DNA from: Pseudomonadota bacterium
GTDB taxonomy: Bacteria; Pseudomonadota; Alphaproteobacteria; Acetobacterales; Acetobacteraceae
Length of the DNA stretch: 9,179 bases
Direction: 5' to 3'
NCBI GenBank assembly: GCA_021808985.1
Contig: JAKBAQ010000100.1
Span: forward strand, 1 to 9,179
Shown here: positions 1 to 5,323 of the stretch, one piece after another
Layout: each line of letters starts with the position of its first letter
How positions within the stretch are numbered: position 1 is the stretch's first letter
Translations under genes and position numbers: made by a program
The notes under the pieces: model-generated
The model's input: the letters and a program-made list of their open reading frames with translations, nothing else
Database searches by the model: none
What the model was told of the DNA's origin: nothing

Positions 1-1062
1 TTCGAAGAACGCATGATCCTGCTGGGCATTCCCTACCGCATCATCGGCGGCCTGCGCTTCTATGAGCGCGCGGAAATCCGTGACGCCGTGGCCTATCTGC
101 GCGTGCTGGCCCAACCGGCTGACGATTTGGCCTTCGAGCGCATCGTCAACCTGCCCAAGCGCGGCATCGGCGATACCTCCCTGCGCGCCATGCACGAAAC
201 CTCCCGCACCGCCCAGCTCTCATTGTACGACTCCACGGCCCTGATGGCGCGCGAAGGCGGCTTCAAGGGCAAGCTGCGCGAAACCGTGCGCGCCCTGCTG
301 CAAAATTTTGACCATTGGCGTGCCCTGCTGGCGCGCGAGGGTCATGTCGTCACGCTGGAGACCATGCTCGACGAATCCGGCTACATCGCCATGTGGAAGG
401 CCGACAAATCGCCCGAAGCCCCAGGCCGCCTGGAAAACCTGAAAGAACTCGTCCGCGCCCTGGCTGATTTTGAATCCCTGCAGGCATTTCTTGAGCATGT
501 CGCACTGGTGATGGAGAATGACGAGCAGGGCGACGACGCCAAATTATCCATGATGACCCTGCACGGCGCCAAGGGGCTTGAGTTTGACACGGTCTTTCTC
601 CCCGGCTGGGAGGAGGGCGTGTTTCCCAACCAGCGCGCGCTTGATGAAGGCGGCAATAAAAGCCTGGAGGAAGAACGCCGCCTCGCCTATGTCGGCATCA
701 CCCGCGCGCGCCACCGCGCCATCATCACCCATGCCGGCCGCCGGCGCACCTATGCTGGCTGGCAGGATTCCATCCCAAGCCGCTTCATTGATGAACTGCC
801 CGAGGCGTTCATCACCCACACCGGCTCCGCCACCGCCAGCCAGCCGCCGCGCTGGAGCGCGCCGGTCAGCTTTCCGCTGCACGCCCGCGCCCCGGCAAAC
901 CCGCCGCCCGGCCCGCAAATCCCCGTCGGCGCGCGGGTCTTCCACCAGAAATTCGGCTATGGCACCGTGCGCGCCGCCGAGGGCGACCGGCTGAACATCG
1001 ATTTCGAGACATCAGGAGAAAAACGCGTGCTGAGCAATTTCGTGGAGCGGCATGATGCCTGA
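1..1062 (+). CDS. uvrD: UvrD/PcrA-type superfamily 1 DNA helicase, C-terminal part (5' end outside the window)
   Basis: The reading frame is open from base 1, so about 354 C-terminal residues of a protein usually 700-800 residues long are present. Visible in order are helicase domain 2 with GLRFYERAEIRDAVAYLR (about nt 49-102), the motif V block MMTLHGAKGLEFDTVFLPG with EEGVFP after it (about nt 550-625), and motif VI EERRLAYVGITRARHRA with its arginine finger (about nt 670-720). A Pro/Ala-rich linker follows, then a C-terminal Tudor-like module, GARVFHQKFGYGTVRAAEGDRL, which in PcrA/UvrD contacts RNA polymerase. The family unwinds DNA 3'->5' using ATP in nucleotide excision repair, mismatch repair and removal of stalled polymerase. 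The Walker A and B half lies upstream of the window. The stop overlaps the prmA start, suggesting co-transcription. Family is certain; uvrD versus pcrA naming is a convention. Confidence 0.95.
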   Translation, partial: FEERMILLGIPYRIIGGLRFYERAEIRDAVAYLRVLAQPADDLAFERIVNLPKRGIGDTSLRAMHETSRTAQLSLYDSTALMAREGGFKGKLRETVRALLQNFDHWRALLAREGHVVTLETMLDESGYIAMWKADKSPEAPGRLENLKELVRALADFESLQAFLEHVALVMENDEQGDDAKLSMMTLHGAKGLEFDTVFLPGWEEGVFPNQRALDEGGNKSLEEERRLAYVGITRARHRAIITHAGRRRTYAGWQDSIPSRFIDELPEAFITHTGSATASQPPRWSAPVSFPLHARAPANPPPGPQIPVGARVFHQKFGYGTVRAAEGDRLNIDFETSGEKRVLSNFVERHDA

Positions 1063-1930
1063 ACAGCTGGACTGCATCGCGCTCACCGTCCCGGCTGAGG
1101 CGCTGGATTTTTTCGAGGCCGCGCTGGGCTCCGTCTGCCGCGCGGTCTCCTTCTTCCATAACGAGGACCTGAACATCTGGGACATCCAGGGCGTCAAGGA
1201 GCGCGGCGCCCATGAGGATGAGCTGGAATCCGCCCTCGCCGTGGCCGAGATGCTCACCGGCGTCACACCCGAGATCACCCGCGCCCTGGTCCCCGTCGGC
1301 GGCTGGCTGGCGCGCACCAAGGCGGCGTTCCCCGAGCAGAGCATCGGTCAGCGCTTCGTCGTGCGCGGCACGCATATCAACGCCCCAAAAATCCCGGGGC
1401 GCATCACCCTCACGCTCGATGCCGGCCTCGCCTTTGGCACCGGCGAGCATAATTCCACCCGCGGCTGCCTCATCGCGCTGGAGCGTCTGGCCCGCCACCA
1501 CCACCCGCGCCGCATCCTGGACCTTGGCACCGGCTCCGGCATCCTCGCCATCGCCGCCGCCAAGCTGCTGCACCAGCCCGTGCTGGCCAGCGATATCGAC
1601 TCCCGCGCCGCGCGCGTCGCCAACTTCAACGCCAGGCTCAACGGTGTCGCCGGGCTGGTGCACGCCATCCGCGCCGACGGCTGGATGGACAAGCGCATCA
1701 AGCGCAACGCCCCTTATGATCTGGTTTTCGCCAACATCCTCGCCCGCCCGCTCTGCGCCATGGCGCACCAGCTGGGTGAAAACCTGGCCCCCGGCGGCTT
1801 CGCCATCCTGGCCGGCCTGCTCACCACCCAGGCCAACTGGGTGCTCTCTGCCCACCGCCGCGCCGGCCTGGTGCTGGCCGAGCGTTTGACCGACGGCGCC
1901 TGGTCCATCCTCACCCTGCGCAAGCCCTGA
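1052..1930 (+). CDS. prmA: Ribosomal protein L11 methyltransferase PrmA
   Basis: SAM-dependent cytosolic enzyme that trimethylates ribosomal protein L11. At 292 aa it matches the family length. The N-terminal roughly 100 residues form the substrate-recognition domain. The class I methyltransferase domain carries the family signature AFGTGEHNSTRGCL (about residue 127), the SAM-binding glycine motif LDLGTGSGILAIAAAKL (about residue 156), an acidic loop with ASDIDSRA, and NILARPL (about residue 228), equivalent to the NILA-PL motif of PrmA. The usual T-H in GTGTH is E-H here, a mild variation. Two in-frame ATGs stand at 1052 and 1055. GGAG at 1044-1047 is 4 nt from the first and 7 nt from the second, so 1055 (291 aa) may be the true start. 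It overlaps the helicase gene by about 11 nt, implying translational coupling. Confidence 0.96.
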   Translation: MMPEQLDCIALTVPAEALDFFEAALGSVCRAVSFFHNEDLNIWDIQGVKERGAHEDELESALAVAEMLTGVTPEITRALVPVGGWLARTKAAFPEQSIGQRFVVRGTHINAPKIPGRITLTLDAGLAFGTGEHNSTRGCLIALERLARHHHPRRILDLGTGSGILAIAAAKLLHQPVLASDIDSRAARVANFNARLNGVAGLVHAIRADGWMDKRIKRNAPYDLVFANILARPLCAMAHQLGENLAPGGFAILAGLLTTQANWVLSAHRRAGLVLAERLTDGAWSILTLRKP

Positions 1931-1944
1931 ACCCAAACGCCAGC

Positions 1945-1979
1945 CGCGCCCCTTTGCCTCAAGGCAGGGCAGGGGCGCG
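1945..1979. repeat. Inverted repeat downstream of prmA (9-bp outer stem)
   Basis: CGCGCCCCT at 1945-1953 pairs perfectly with AGGGGCGCG at 1971-1979. Inside it TGCCT (1955-1959) can pair with AGGCA (1962-1966), leaving a small asymmetric internal loop. There is no T-tract after the stem, so it is not a classic terminator. It starts 15 nt after the prmA stop codon and could be a 3'-end stabilising hairpin or part of an extragenic repeat. Confidence 0.6.
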
Positions 1980-1986
1980 CCCGCGC

Positions 1987-2005
1987 GGTCTTCAGGCTGA
2001 AGACC
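1987..2005. repeat. Perfect 9+1+9 palindrome downstream of prmA
   Basis: GGTCTTCAG at 1987-1995 and CTGAAGACC at 1997-2005 are exact reverse complements around a single central G. As RNA this forms a short hairpin with a small loop; as DNA it could be a dimeric protein's binding site. It is the second of a series of inverted repeats in the 1931-2130 gap. I recognise no known operator in it. Confidence 0.6.
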
Positions 2006-2015
2006 CCGCAAATCC

Positions 2016-2119
2016 TCTCCGGCATCCAGCATGACATGGAGTCAGCCGTGGCCGGCCAACAGGGCGTCATCCCCGTAAGCGGATGCACAAAGCCGGAGAC
2101 TTTTCTCCGGCTTTGTTTT
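2016..2119 (+). promoter_or_regulatory. Candidate attenuator / structured leader upstream of the SMR-like gene
   Basis: Seen directly: TCTCCGGC occurs at 2016-2023 and again at 2104-2111. Both copies are perfect complements of GCCGGAGA (2092-2099), the 5' arm of the terminator hairpin. The upstream copy can therefore form an antiterminator that excludes the terminator. That pairing can be extended by ATCC (2024-2027) with GGAT (2081-2084) across a 7-nt bulge, and it encloses ATGAC/GTCAT (2031-2035 with 2066-2070) and the palindrome TGGCCGGCCA (2049-2058). A competing small hairpin is CATCC/GGATG (2068-2072 with 2081-2085). The terminator ends 11 nt before the ATG at 2131, so any promoter for that gene probably lies upstream of it, and the hairpin is then in its leader. 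Regulation, and any ligand, is inference; it may simply be the prmA terminator plus an extragenic repeat. Confidence 0.35.
2087..2119 (+). terminator. Intrinsic terminator after prmA / before the SMR-like gene
   Basis: A 13-bp perfect stem (ACAAAGCCGGAGA at 2087-2099 with TCTCCGGCTTTGT at 2104-2116), a CTTT loop and a run of four T at 2116-2119. It is oriented to end the uvrD-prmA transcript, although it lies about 160 nt beyond the prmA stop and almost touches the next start codon. Confidence 0.85.
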
Positions 2120-2130
2120 ATCCAGGCTGC

Positions 2131-2466
2131 ATGAACAATTTCGCGATTCTCACCGTCCTCGCCGCCGCCGCCGTGCTCGAAGCCGGCGGTGACGCCCTGG
2201 CCCGCACCGGGCTCCACGCTCATGCCATGGCCACCCGCCTCGGTTTTTTCGCATTGGGCGCGGTGGTGCTGTTCAGCTACGGCATCACCGTCAACCTGCC
2301 CAACTGGGATTTTGGCAAATTGCTGGGCGTTTACGTCTGCTTTTTTTTCGTGGTCGCGCAGATCATCAACCTCGCCGCCTTCGGCGTGCGCCCCGGCCTG
2401 CCCATTTTGTGCGGCGGCGCGCTCATCGTCTCTGGCGGGCTTTTGCTGACGTTCTGGAAAGCCTGA
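2131..2466 (+). CDS. Small four-helix membrane protein, SMR-like (drug/metabolite transporter superfamily)
   Basis: A protein of 111 aa with four hydrophobic segments, at about residues 4-22, 35-55, 62-84 and 90-108, and almost no soluble region: the size and topology of small multidrug resistance or YnfA-like (UPF0060) proteins, which work as dimers in the inner membrane. Segment 1 (VLEAGGDALARTG) carries a buried glutamate, E17, placed like the proton- and substrate-binding E14 of EmrE. Segment 3 has FGKLLGVYVCFFFVVAQ and segment 4 has GGALIVSGGLLL, echoing YnfA-type helices. The start at 2131 is preferred to the in-frame ATG at 2083 because the longer form would place the terminator hairpin inside the coding region and add a non-hydrophobic leader. 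The ribosome-binding site is weak (AGG at 2124-2126). Substrate is unknown; assignment rests on topology and limited resemblance. Confidence 0.75.
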   Translation: MNNFAILTVLAAAAVLEAGGDALARTGLHAHAMATRLGFFALGAVVLFSYGITVNLPNWDFGKLLGVYVCFFFVVAQIINLAAFGVRPGLPILCGGALIVSGGLLLTFWKA

Positions 2467-2481
2467 GCCTCAGGCTGAGGC
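2461..2481. repeat. Two overlapping palindromes at a convergent gene junction
   Basis: GCCTGAG/CTCAGGC (2461-2475, centre 2468) and GCCTCAG/CTGAGGC (2467-2481, centre 2474) overlap, so only one hairpin can form at a time. They cover both stop codons (TGA at 2464-2466 plus strand, TCA at 2470-2472 minus strand). Position suggests a compact bidirectional termination or mRNA-end structure, but no T-tract follows on either strand. Confidence 0.4.
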
Positions 2482-3177
2482 CCCTTCGAGAAAATTCAGG
2501 ATCAGCCGCCGCGCGAGCGTCTTCAGCCCGGCGATGTTCGCATCCACCTCCGCCAGCATGCGCGGCAGAGAGCCAGGGCCGTTCACCGCCTCCAGCGCCG
2601 CGGCATATTCCGGCAGCGCGGCCCATTCCTGGGCGGTGGTCTCGCTCAGTTCGGCGTGAAACTGCAAGCCATAAGCGTGCGCGCCGAGGGCGAAGCCCTG
2701 CACCCGGCAGGCTTCGTTGGTGGCGATCAGCCTGGCCCCGGGCGGCAGTTCGTTCACCTCCGCGCCATGCCATTGGAAACAGGTGAGCTGCGCCGGCAGG
2801 CCCGCGAACAGCGGCGCCGCGCCAACCTGCCGCACCTGGCTCATGCCCACCTCCGGCGCGGTTTGCATCGGCCCCACCTTGCCGCCCATGGCCTCGGCCA
2901 GCAGCTGGGCGCCGAAGCACATGCCCAGATACGGCCTGCCTGCCCCAACCCAGGCCCGGATGGCCGCTTTTTCCGCGGTGAGCCAGGGATGCGCAGCCTC
3001 TTCCCACACATCCATCGGCCCGCCCATCACCAGCAGCGCGTCATAATCCTCCAGCGGCGGAATCACCTCGCCCTCATCCAGTTCAACCGGGTGCAGGCTG
3101 TGCCCCTGGGCTGTGATGACCTCCCGGAAACTGCCCGCATGCTCGATGGCGACATGCTGAAAAACCAGAATTTTCAT
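2470..3177 (-). CDS. Class I glutamine amidotransferase (GMP synthase glutaminase-like)
   Basis: A protein of 235 aa, the length of stand-alone class I GATases related to the glutaminase part of GMP synthase. Such enzymes hydrolyse glutamine and pass ammonia to a partner, or hydrolyse gamma-glutamyl compounds. Visible are the Rossmann-like start MKILVFQHV, the oxyanion strand VMGGPMDVWEE (50-60), the nucleophile elbow YLGMCFGAQLLA with C87, FQWHGAE (134-140), and LQFHAELS with catalytic H174 and E176, so the Cys-His-Glu triad is intact. No synthetase domain is fused and none is adjacent, so the acceptor substrate cannot be told. No good Shine-Dalgarno sequence precedes the ATG, but the N-terminus matches the family. 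It converges on the small membrane gene with 3 nt between stop codons. Confidence 0.92.
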   Translation of the reverse strand: MKILVFQHVAIEHAGSFREVITAQGHSLHPVELDEGEVIPPLEDYDALLVMGGPMDVWEEAAHPWLTAEKAAIRAWVGAGRPYLGMCFGAQLLAEAMGGKVGPMQTAPEVGMSQVRQVGAAPLFAGLPAQLTCFQWHGAEVNELPPGARLIATNEACRVQGFALGAHAYGLQFHAELSETTAQEWAALPEYAAALEAVNGPGSLPRMLAEVDANIAGLKTLARRLILNFLEGASA

Positions 3178-3286
3178 TGTTTTGCAGGAGCCTTTCGGTT
3201 TGTGGAGGTTTCGCCAGCTTATCGGCGGCGGGGCGGAAATGGAATATCCAAACGGCCTCGTGGTGGGCTGTTGGATGAGAAAAAAC

Positions 3287-3333
3287 TTTACGTGTTTTAG
3301 TAAAAAACCTGTAAAACCTTTACAATATTACAG
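3287..3333. promoter_or_regulatory. Operator-like cluster of TTTAC/GTAAA half-sites upstream of aceA
   Basis: The 274-nt divergent gap 3178-3451 between the amidotransferase gene and aceA is much more AT-rich than the genes around it. It contains TTTAC at 3287-3291, GTAAA at 3300-3304 (inside the palindrome TTTTAGTAAAA, 3295-3305), and the 15-bp palindrome TGTAAA-ACC-TTTACA at 3310-3324. A further TTACAG at 3328-3333 pairs with CTGTAA at 3309-3314. Repeated symmetric half-sites are typical of a dimeric regulator binding near a promoter, and isocitrate lyase genes are usually carbon-source controlled. The regulator is not identifiable and I could not place a convincing -35/-10 pair. The rest of the gap shows a T8 run (3334-3341), TTGCAA (3409-3414) and GGA at 3441-3443 as the probable aceA ribosome-binding site. 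Confidence 0.5.
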
Positions 3334-3451
3334 TTTTTTTTCACAAAACCGGGCCGTTTCGGCGTTTTGCCATCTCCCTTTTTGCTGATTCAGTGTCTAT
3401 TTGGTGCATTGCAACACGCCTTCCCCCACCAACAGGTAACGGAATAGTCAG

Positions 3452-5047
3452 ATGTCTTATCAGGATCATGTCACGAAGCTGAACCACCTCATCGAGAGCA
3501 AGAACGGCACTTGGGATGGTATCAACGCTGAAGCCGTGGAGCGGATGCGTTTGCAGAACCGTTTCCATACCGGTTTGGATATCGCGAGGTACACCGCCGG
3601 GATCATGCGCGCCGACATGGCCGCCTACGATGCTGACCCGGCGAACTACACCCAGTCGCTCGGCGCCTGGCATGGTTTCATCGCGCAGCAGCAGATGATC
3701 TCGATCAAAAAACACTTTGGCGGCACCAAGCGCCGTTACATCTACCTCTCCGGCTGGATGGTCGCGGCCCTGCGCTCGGATTTCGGCCCGCTGCCGGACC
3801 AGTCGATGCATGAGAAAACCTCTGTGCCGGCCTTGATCAAGGAAATCTACACCTTCCTGCGCCAAGCCGATGCGCGTGAGCTTGGCCTGCTGTTCCGCGA
3901 GCTTGACGCCGCGCGCGCGGCGGGAGATCTGGCGGCGCAGAAGCAGGCGCAGACCAAGATTGATCATTTCGAGACCCATGTCGTTCCCATCATCGCTGAT
4001 ATTGACGCGGGTTTTGGCAATGCCGAGGCGACCTATCTGCTCGCCAAGAAGATGATCGAGGCGGGCGCCTGCGCGCTGCAGATCGAGAATCAGGTGTCTG
4101 ATGAGAAGCAGTGCGGCCACCAGGACGGCAAGGTGACCGTGCCGCATGAGGACTTCCTCGCGAAGGTTCGCGCCTGCCGCTACGCTTTTCTGGAGCTTGG
4201 GGTTGAGAACGGGATCATCGTGACCCGCACGGACTCACTGGGCGCGGGCCTGACCAAGCAGATCGCCGTTTCGCACGAGCCGGGCGATCTGGGCGACCAG
4301 TACAATTCCTTCCTGGATTGCGAAGAGATCACCGCCGAGGGCGCGCGCAACGGGGATGTCATCATCAACCGCGACGGCAAGCTGATGCGGCCGAAGCGTT
4401 TGCCTTCCAACCTGTTCCAGTTCCGCCCGGGCACCGGCGAGGACCGTTGCGTGCTGGACTCCATCGCCTCGCTGCAAAACGGCGCTGATCTGCTCTGGAT
4501 CGAAACCGAGAAGCCGCATGTGGAGCAGATTGCCGGGATGATGGACCGCATCCGCGCCGTGGTGCCCAACGCCAAGCTGGTTTACAATAATTCGCCGTCC
4601 TTCAACTGGACCCTGAATTTCCGCCAGCAGGTTTATGATGCGATGCAGGCCGAGGGCAAGGACATGGCGGCCTATGACCGCGCCAAGCTGATGAGCGTGG
4701 ATTATGACGGCACGGAGCTTGGGCTGCGTGCGGATGAGAAAATCCGCACCTTCCAGGCCGATGCCTCCAAGCGGGCGGGGATTTTCCACCATCTGATCAC
4801 CCTGCCGACATACCATACCGCCGCACTTTCCACTGATAATCTGGCCAAGGAATATTTTGGCGCGGCCGGGATGCTTGGCTATGTGCTGAACGTGCAGCGC
4901 CAGGAAATTCGCCAGGGCATTGCCTGCGTGAAGCACCAGAATATGTCAGGTTCCGACATTGGTGACGACCATAAGGAGTATTTCTCGGGCGAGGCCGCGC
5001 TGAAGGCGGGTGGCGCGCATAACACGATGAACCAGTTCGCCGCGTAA
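3452..5047 (+). CDS. aceA: Isocitrate lyase, long (about 531-aa) bacterial type
   Basis: Cleaves isocitrate to glyoxylate and succinate, the first step of the glyoxylate shunt, allowing growth on acetate or fatty acids; soluble, Mg-dependent TIM-barrel enzyme. The 531-aa length matches the form found in Pseudomonas aeruginosa rather than the 434-aa E. coli enzyme. The active-site loop is EKQCGHQDGKV with catalytic C221 (E. coli has KKCGH). DIDAGFGNAEAT (183-194) supplies metal-binding acids, and NNSPSFNW (379-386) and LPTYHT (451-456) complete the substrate site. The C-terminus ends in a short tail after KEYFSGEAALKAGG. The ATG at 3452 follows GGA at an 8-nt spacing. It is monocistronic: a long regulatory gap upstream and a strong terminator downstream. 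Malate synthase, its usual partner, is not in the window. Confidence 0.97.
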   Translation: MSYQDHVTKLNHLIESKNGTWDGINAEAVERMRLQNRFHTGLDIARYTAGIMRADMAAYDADPANYTQSLGAWHGFIAQQQMISIKKHFGGTKRRYIYLSGWMVAALRSDFGPLPDQSMHEKTSVPALIKEIYTFLRQADARELGLLFRELDAARAAGDLAAQKQAQTKIDHFETHVVPIIADIDAGFGNAEATYLLAKKMIEAGACALQIENQVSDEKQCGHQDGKVTVPHEDFLAKVRACRYAFLELGVENGIIVTRTDSLGAGLTKQIAVSHEPGDLGDQYNSFLDCEEITAEGARNGDVIINRDGKLMRPKRLPSNLFQFRPGTGEDRCVLDSIASLQNGADLLWIETEKPHVEQIAGMMDRIRAVVPNAKLVYNNSPSFNWTLNFRQQVYDAMQAEGKDMAAYDRAKLMSVDYDGTELGLRADEKIRTFQADASKRAGIFHHLITLPTYHTAALSTDNLAKEYFGAAGMLGYVLNVQRQEIRQGIACVKHQNMSGSDIGDDHKEYFSGEAALKAGGAHNTMNQFAA

Positions 5048-5072
5048 GCAAGCGGGTTCTGGAGAGGTGGAG

Positions 5073-5102
5073 CGGCCCGGGGTTTTGCCCCGGGCCGTTT
5101 TT
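5073..5102 (+). terminator. Intrinsic terminator of aceA
   Basis: CGGCCCGGGG (5073-5082) pairs perfectly with CCCCGGGCCG (5088-5097) around a TTTTG loop, followed by five T (5098-5102). It begins 25 nt after the aceA stop codon and is a textbook rho-independent terminator on the plus strand. Confidence 0.93.
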
Positions 5103-5106
5103 CCAT

Positions 5107-5120
5107 GCTCCACGTGGAGC
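5107..5120. other. 14-bp perfect palindrome with CACGTG core, parS-like
   Basis: GCTCCAC at 5107-5113 and GTGGAGC at 5114-5120 form an uninterrupted perfect palindrome 4 nt after the terminator T-tract. With one flanking base on each side it reads TGCTCCACGTGGAGCG. Against the 16-bp ParB centromere consensus TGTTTCACGTGAAACA it keeps the CACGTG core and outer TG, and it is closer to the TGTTCCACGTGGAACA variant (13 of 16, with a symmetric T-to-C/A-to-G change at positions 3 and 14). A loop-less palindrome is a poor RNA hairpin, which favours a DNA-binding site. Function is inferred and could be chance. Confidence 0.35.
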
Positions 5121-5131
5121 GTTCGTGAGGT

Positions 5132-5158
5132 ATTTAAAATAACATATTGTTATTTAAA
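5132..5158. repeat. AT-rich inverted repeat
   Basis: AATAACA (5138-5144) and TGTTATT (5148-5154) are perfect reverse complements around TAT. ATTTAA before and TTAAAT after extend the symmetry with one bulged A. The stretch 5131-5168 has almost no G or C, in sharp contrast to the surrounding coding DNA. It could be an operator, an easily melted site or part of a degenerate insertion; no specific role is recognisable. Confidence 0.5.
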
Positions 5159-5221
5159 TTTTATTTTTTGCTTGCACCCCAATTTGGATGGGTTTGGAAC
5201 GGAAAAGGAATGAATGGCCGA

Positions 5222-5314
5222 GGCTGGCCACCGCTTGAGGTGCGTTTTATGAAACGCGGGCCAGGGATTCCGCCCCTTTTTGGCAAAAAAGGGGCGGCCC
5301 CAAAAAACTTTTGG
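5222..5314. repeat. Hairpin cluster, probable interspersed extragenic repeat 3' of glpX
   Basis: Three inverted-repeat units lie back to back. (i) CTGGCC (5224-5229) with GGCCAG (5259-5264), enclosing the perfect hairpin GCGTTT-TATG-AAACGC (5242-5257). (ii) CCGCCCCTTTTT (5270-5281) with AAAAAGGGGCGG (5286-5297), a 12-bp stem with a GGCA loop. (iii) CCAAAA (5300-5305) with TTTTGG (5309-5314). No coding sequence is credible here. The arrangement is like REP/BIME-type repeats that accumulate at 3' ends of genes; whether copies exist elsewhere in the genome cannot be seen from this window. Confidence 0.45.
5285..5301 (-). terminator. Possible terminator of the alaC-hom-glpX operon
   Basis: Read on the minus strand, 22 nt past the glpX stop codon, GGGG-CCG-CCCC (5301-5291) is followed by six T (5290-5285). 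The stem is only 4 bp, though all G-C, and it sits inside the larger hairpin cluster, whose 12-bp stem competes with it. Weak as a stand-alone call; position and T-tract make it plausible. Confidence 0.4.
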
Positions 5315-5323
5315 AATAAAAGC

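Noticed and set aside
866..2032. 388-aa open frame on the minus strand opposite uvrD and prmA
   Set aside because: Antisense shadow of GC-rich coding sequence; Gly/Ala/Asp-rich low-complexity translation with no domain, while both plus-strand genes have clear family motifs.
1931..2119. Known guanidine riboswitch (ykkC, mini-ykkC) before the SMR-like gene
   Set aside because: The hairpin loops seen (TCAA, GGC, TAAG, CTTT) lack the ACGR loops of the guanidine-II class and I cannot match the other classes; kept only as an unclassified attenuator candidate.
2083..2130. Upstream ATG at 2083 as start of the small membrane protein
   Set aside because: It would put the 13-bp terminator stem and T-tract inside the coding region and add a 16-residue non-hydrophobic leader; the ATG at 2131 begins right at the first membrane segment.
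2341..2348. Run of eight T inside the membrane gene as a phase-variation tract
   Set aside because: Only 8 nt and explained by a Phe-Phe-Phe stretch in a membrane helix; the frame is intact. A similar T8 at 3334-3341 is non-coding.
3182..3388. 68-aa plus-strand frame from a TTG in the aceA upstream region
   Set aside because: Crosses the operator-like AT-rich region, has no recognisable domain and no supported start; better read as regulatory DNA.
5107..5120. The 14-bp palindrome as a second terminator hairpin for aceA
   Set aside because: The palindrome has no loop and no following T-tract, and a strong terminator already lies immediately upstream.
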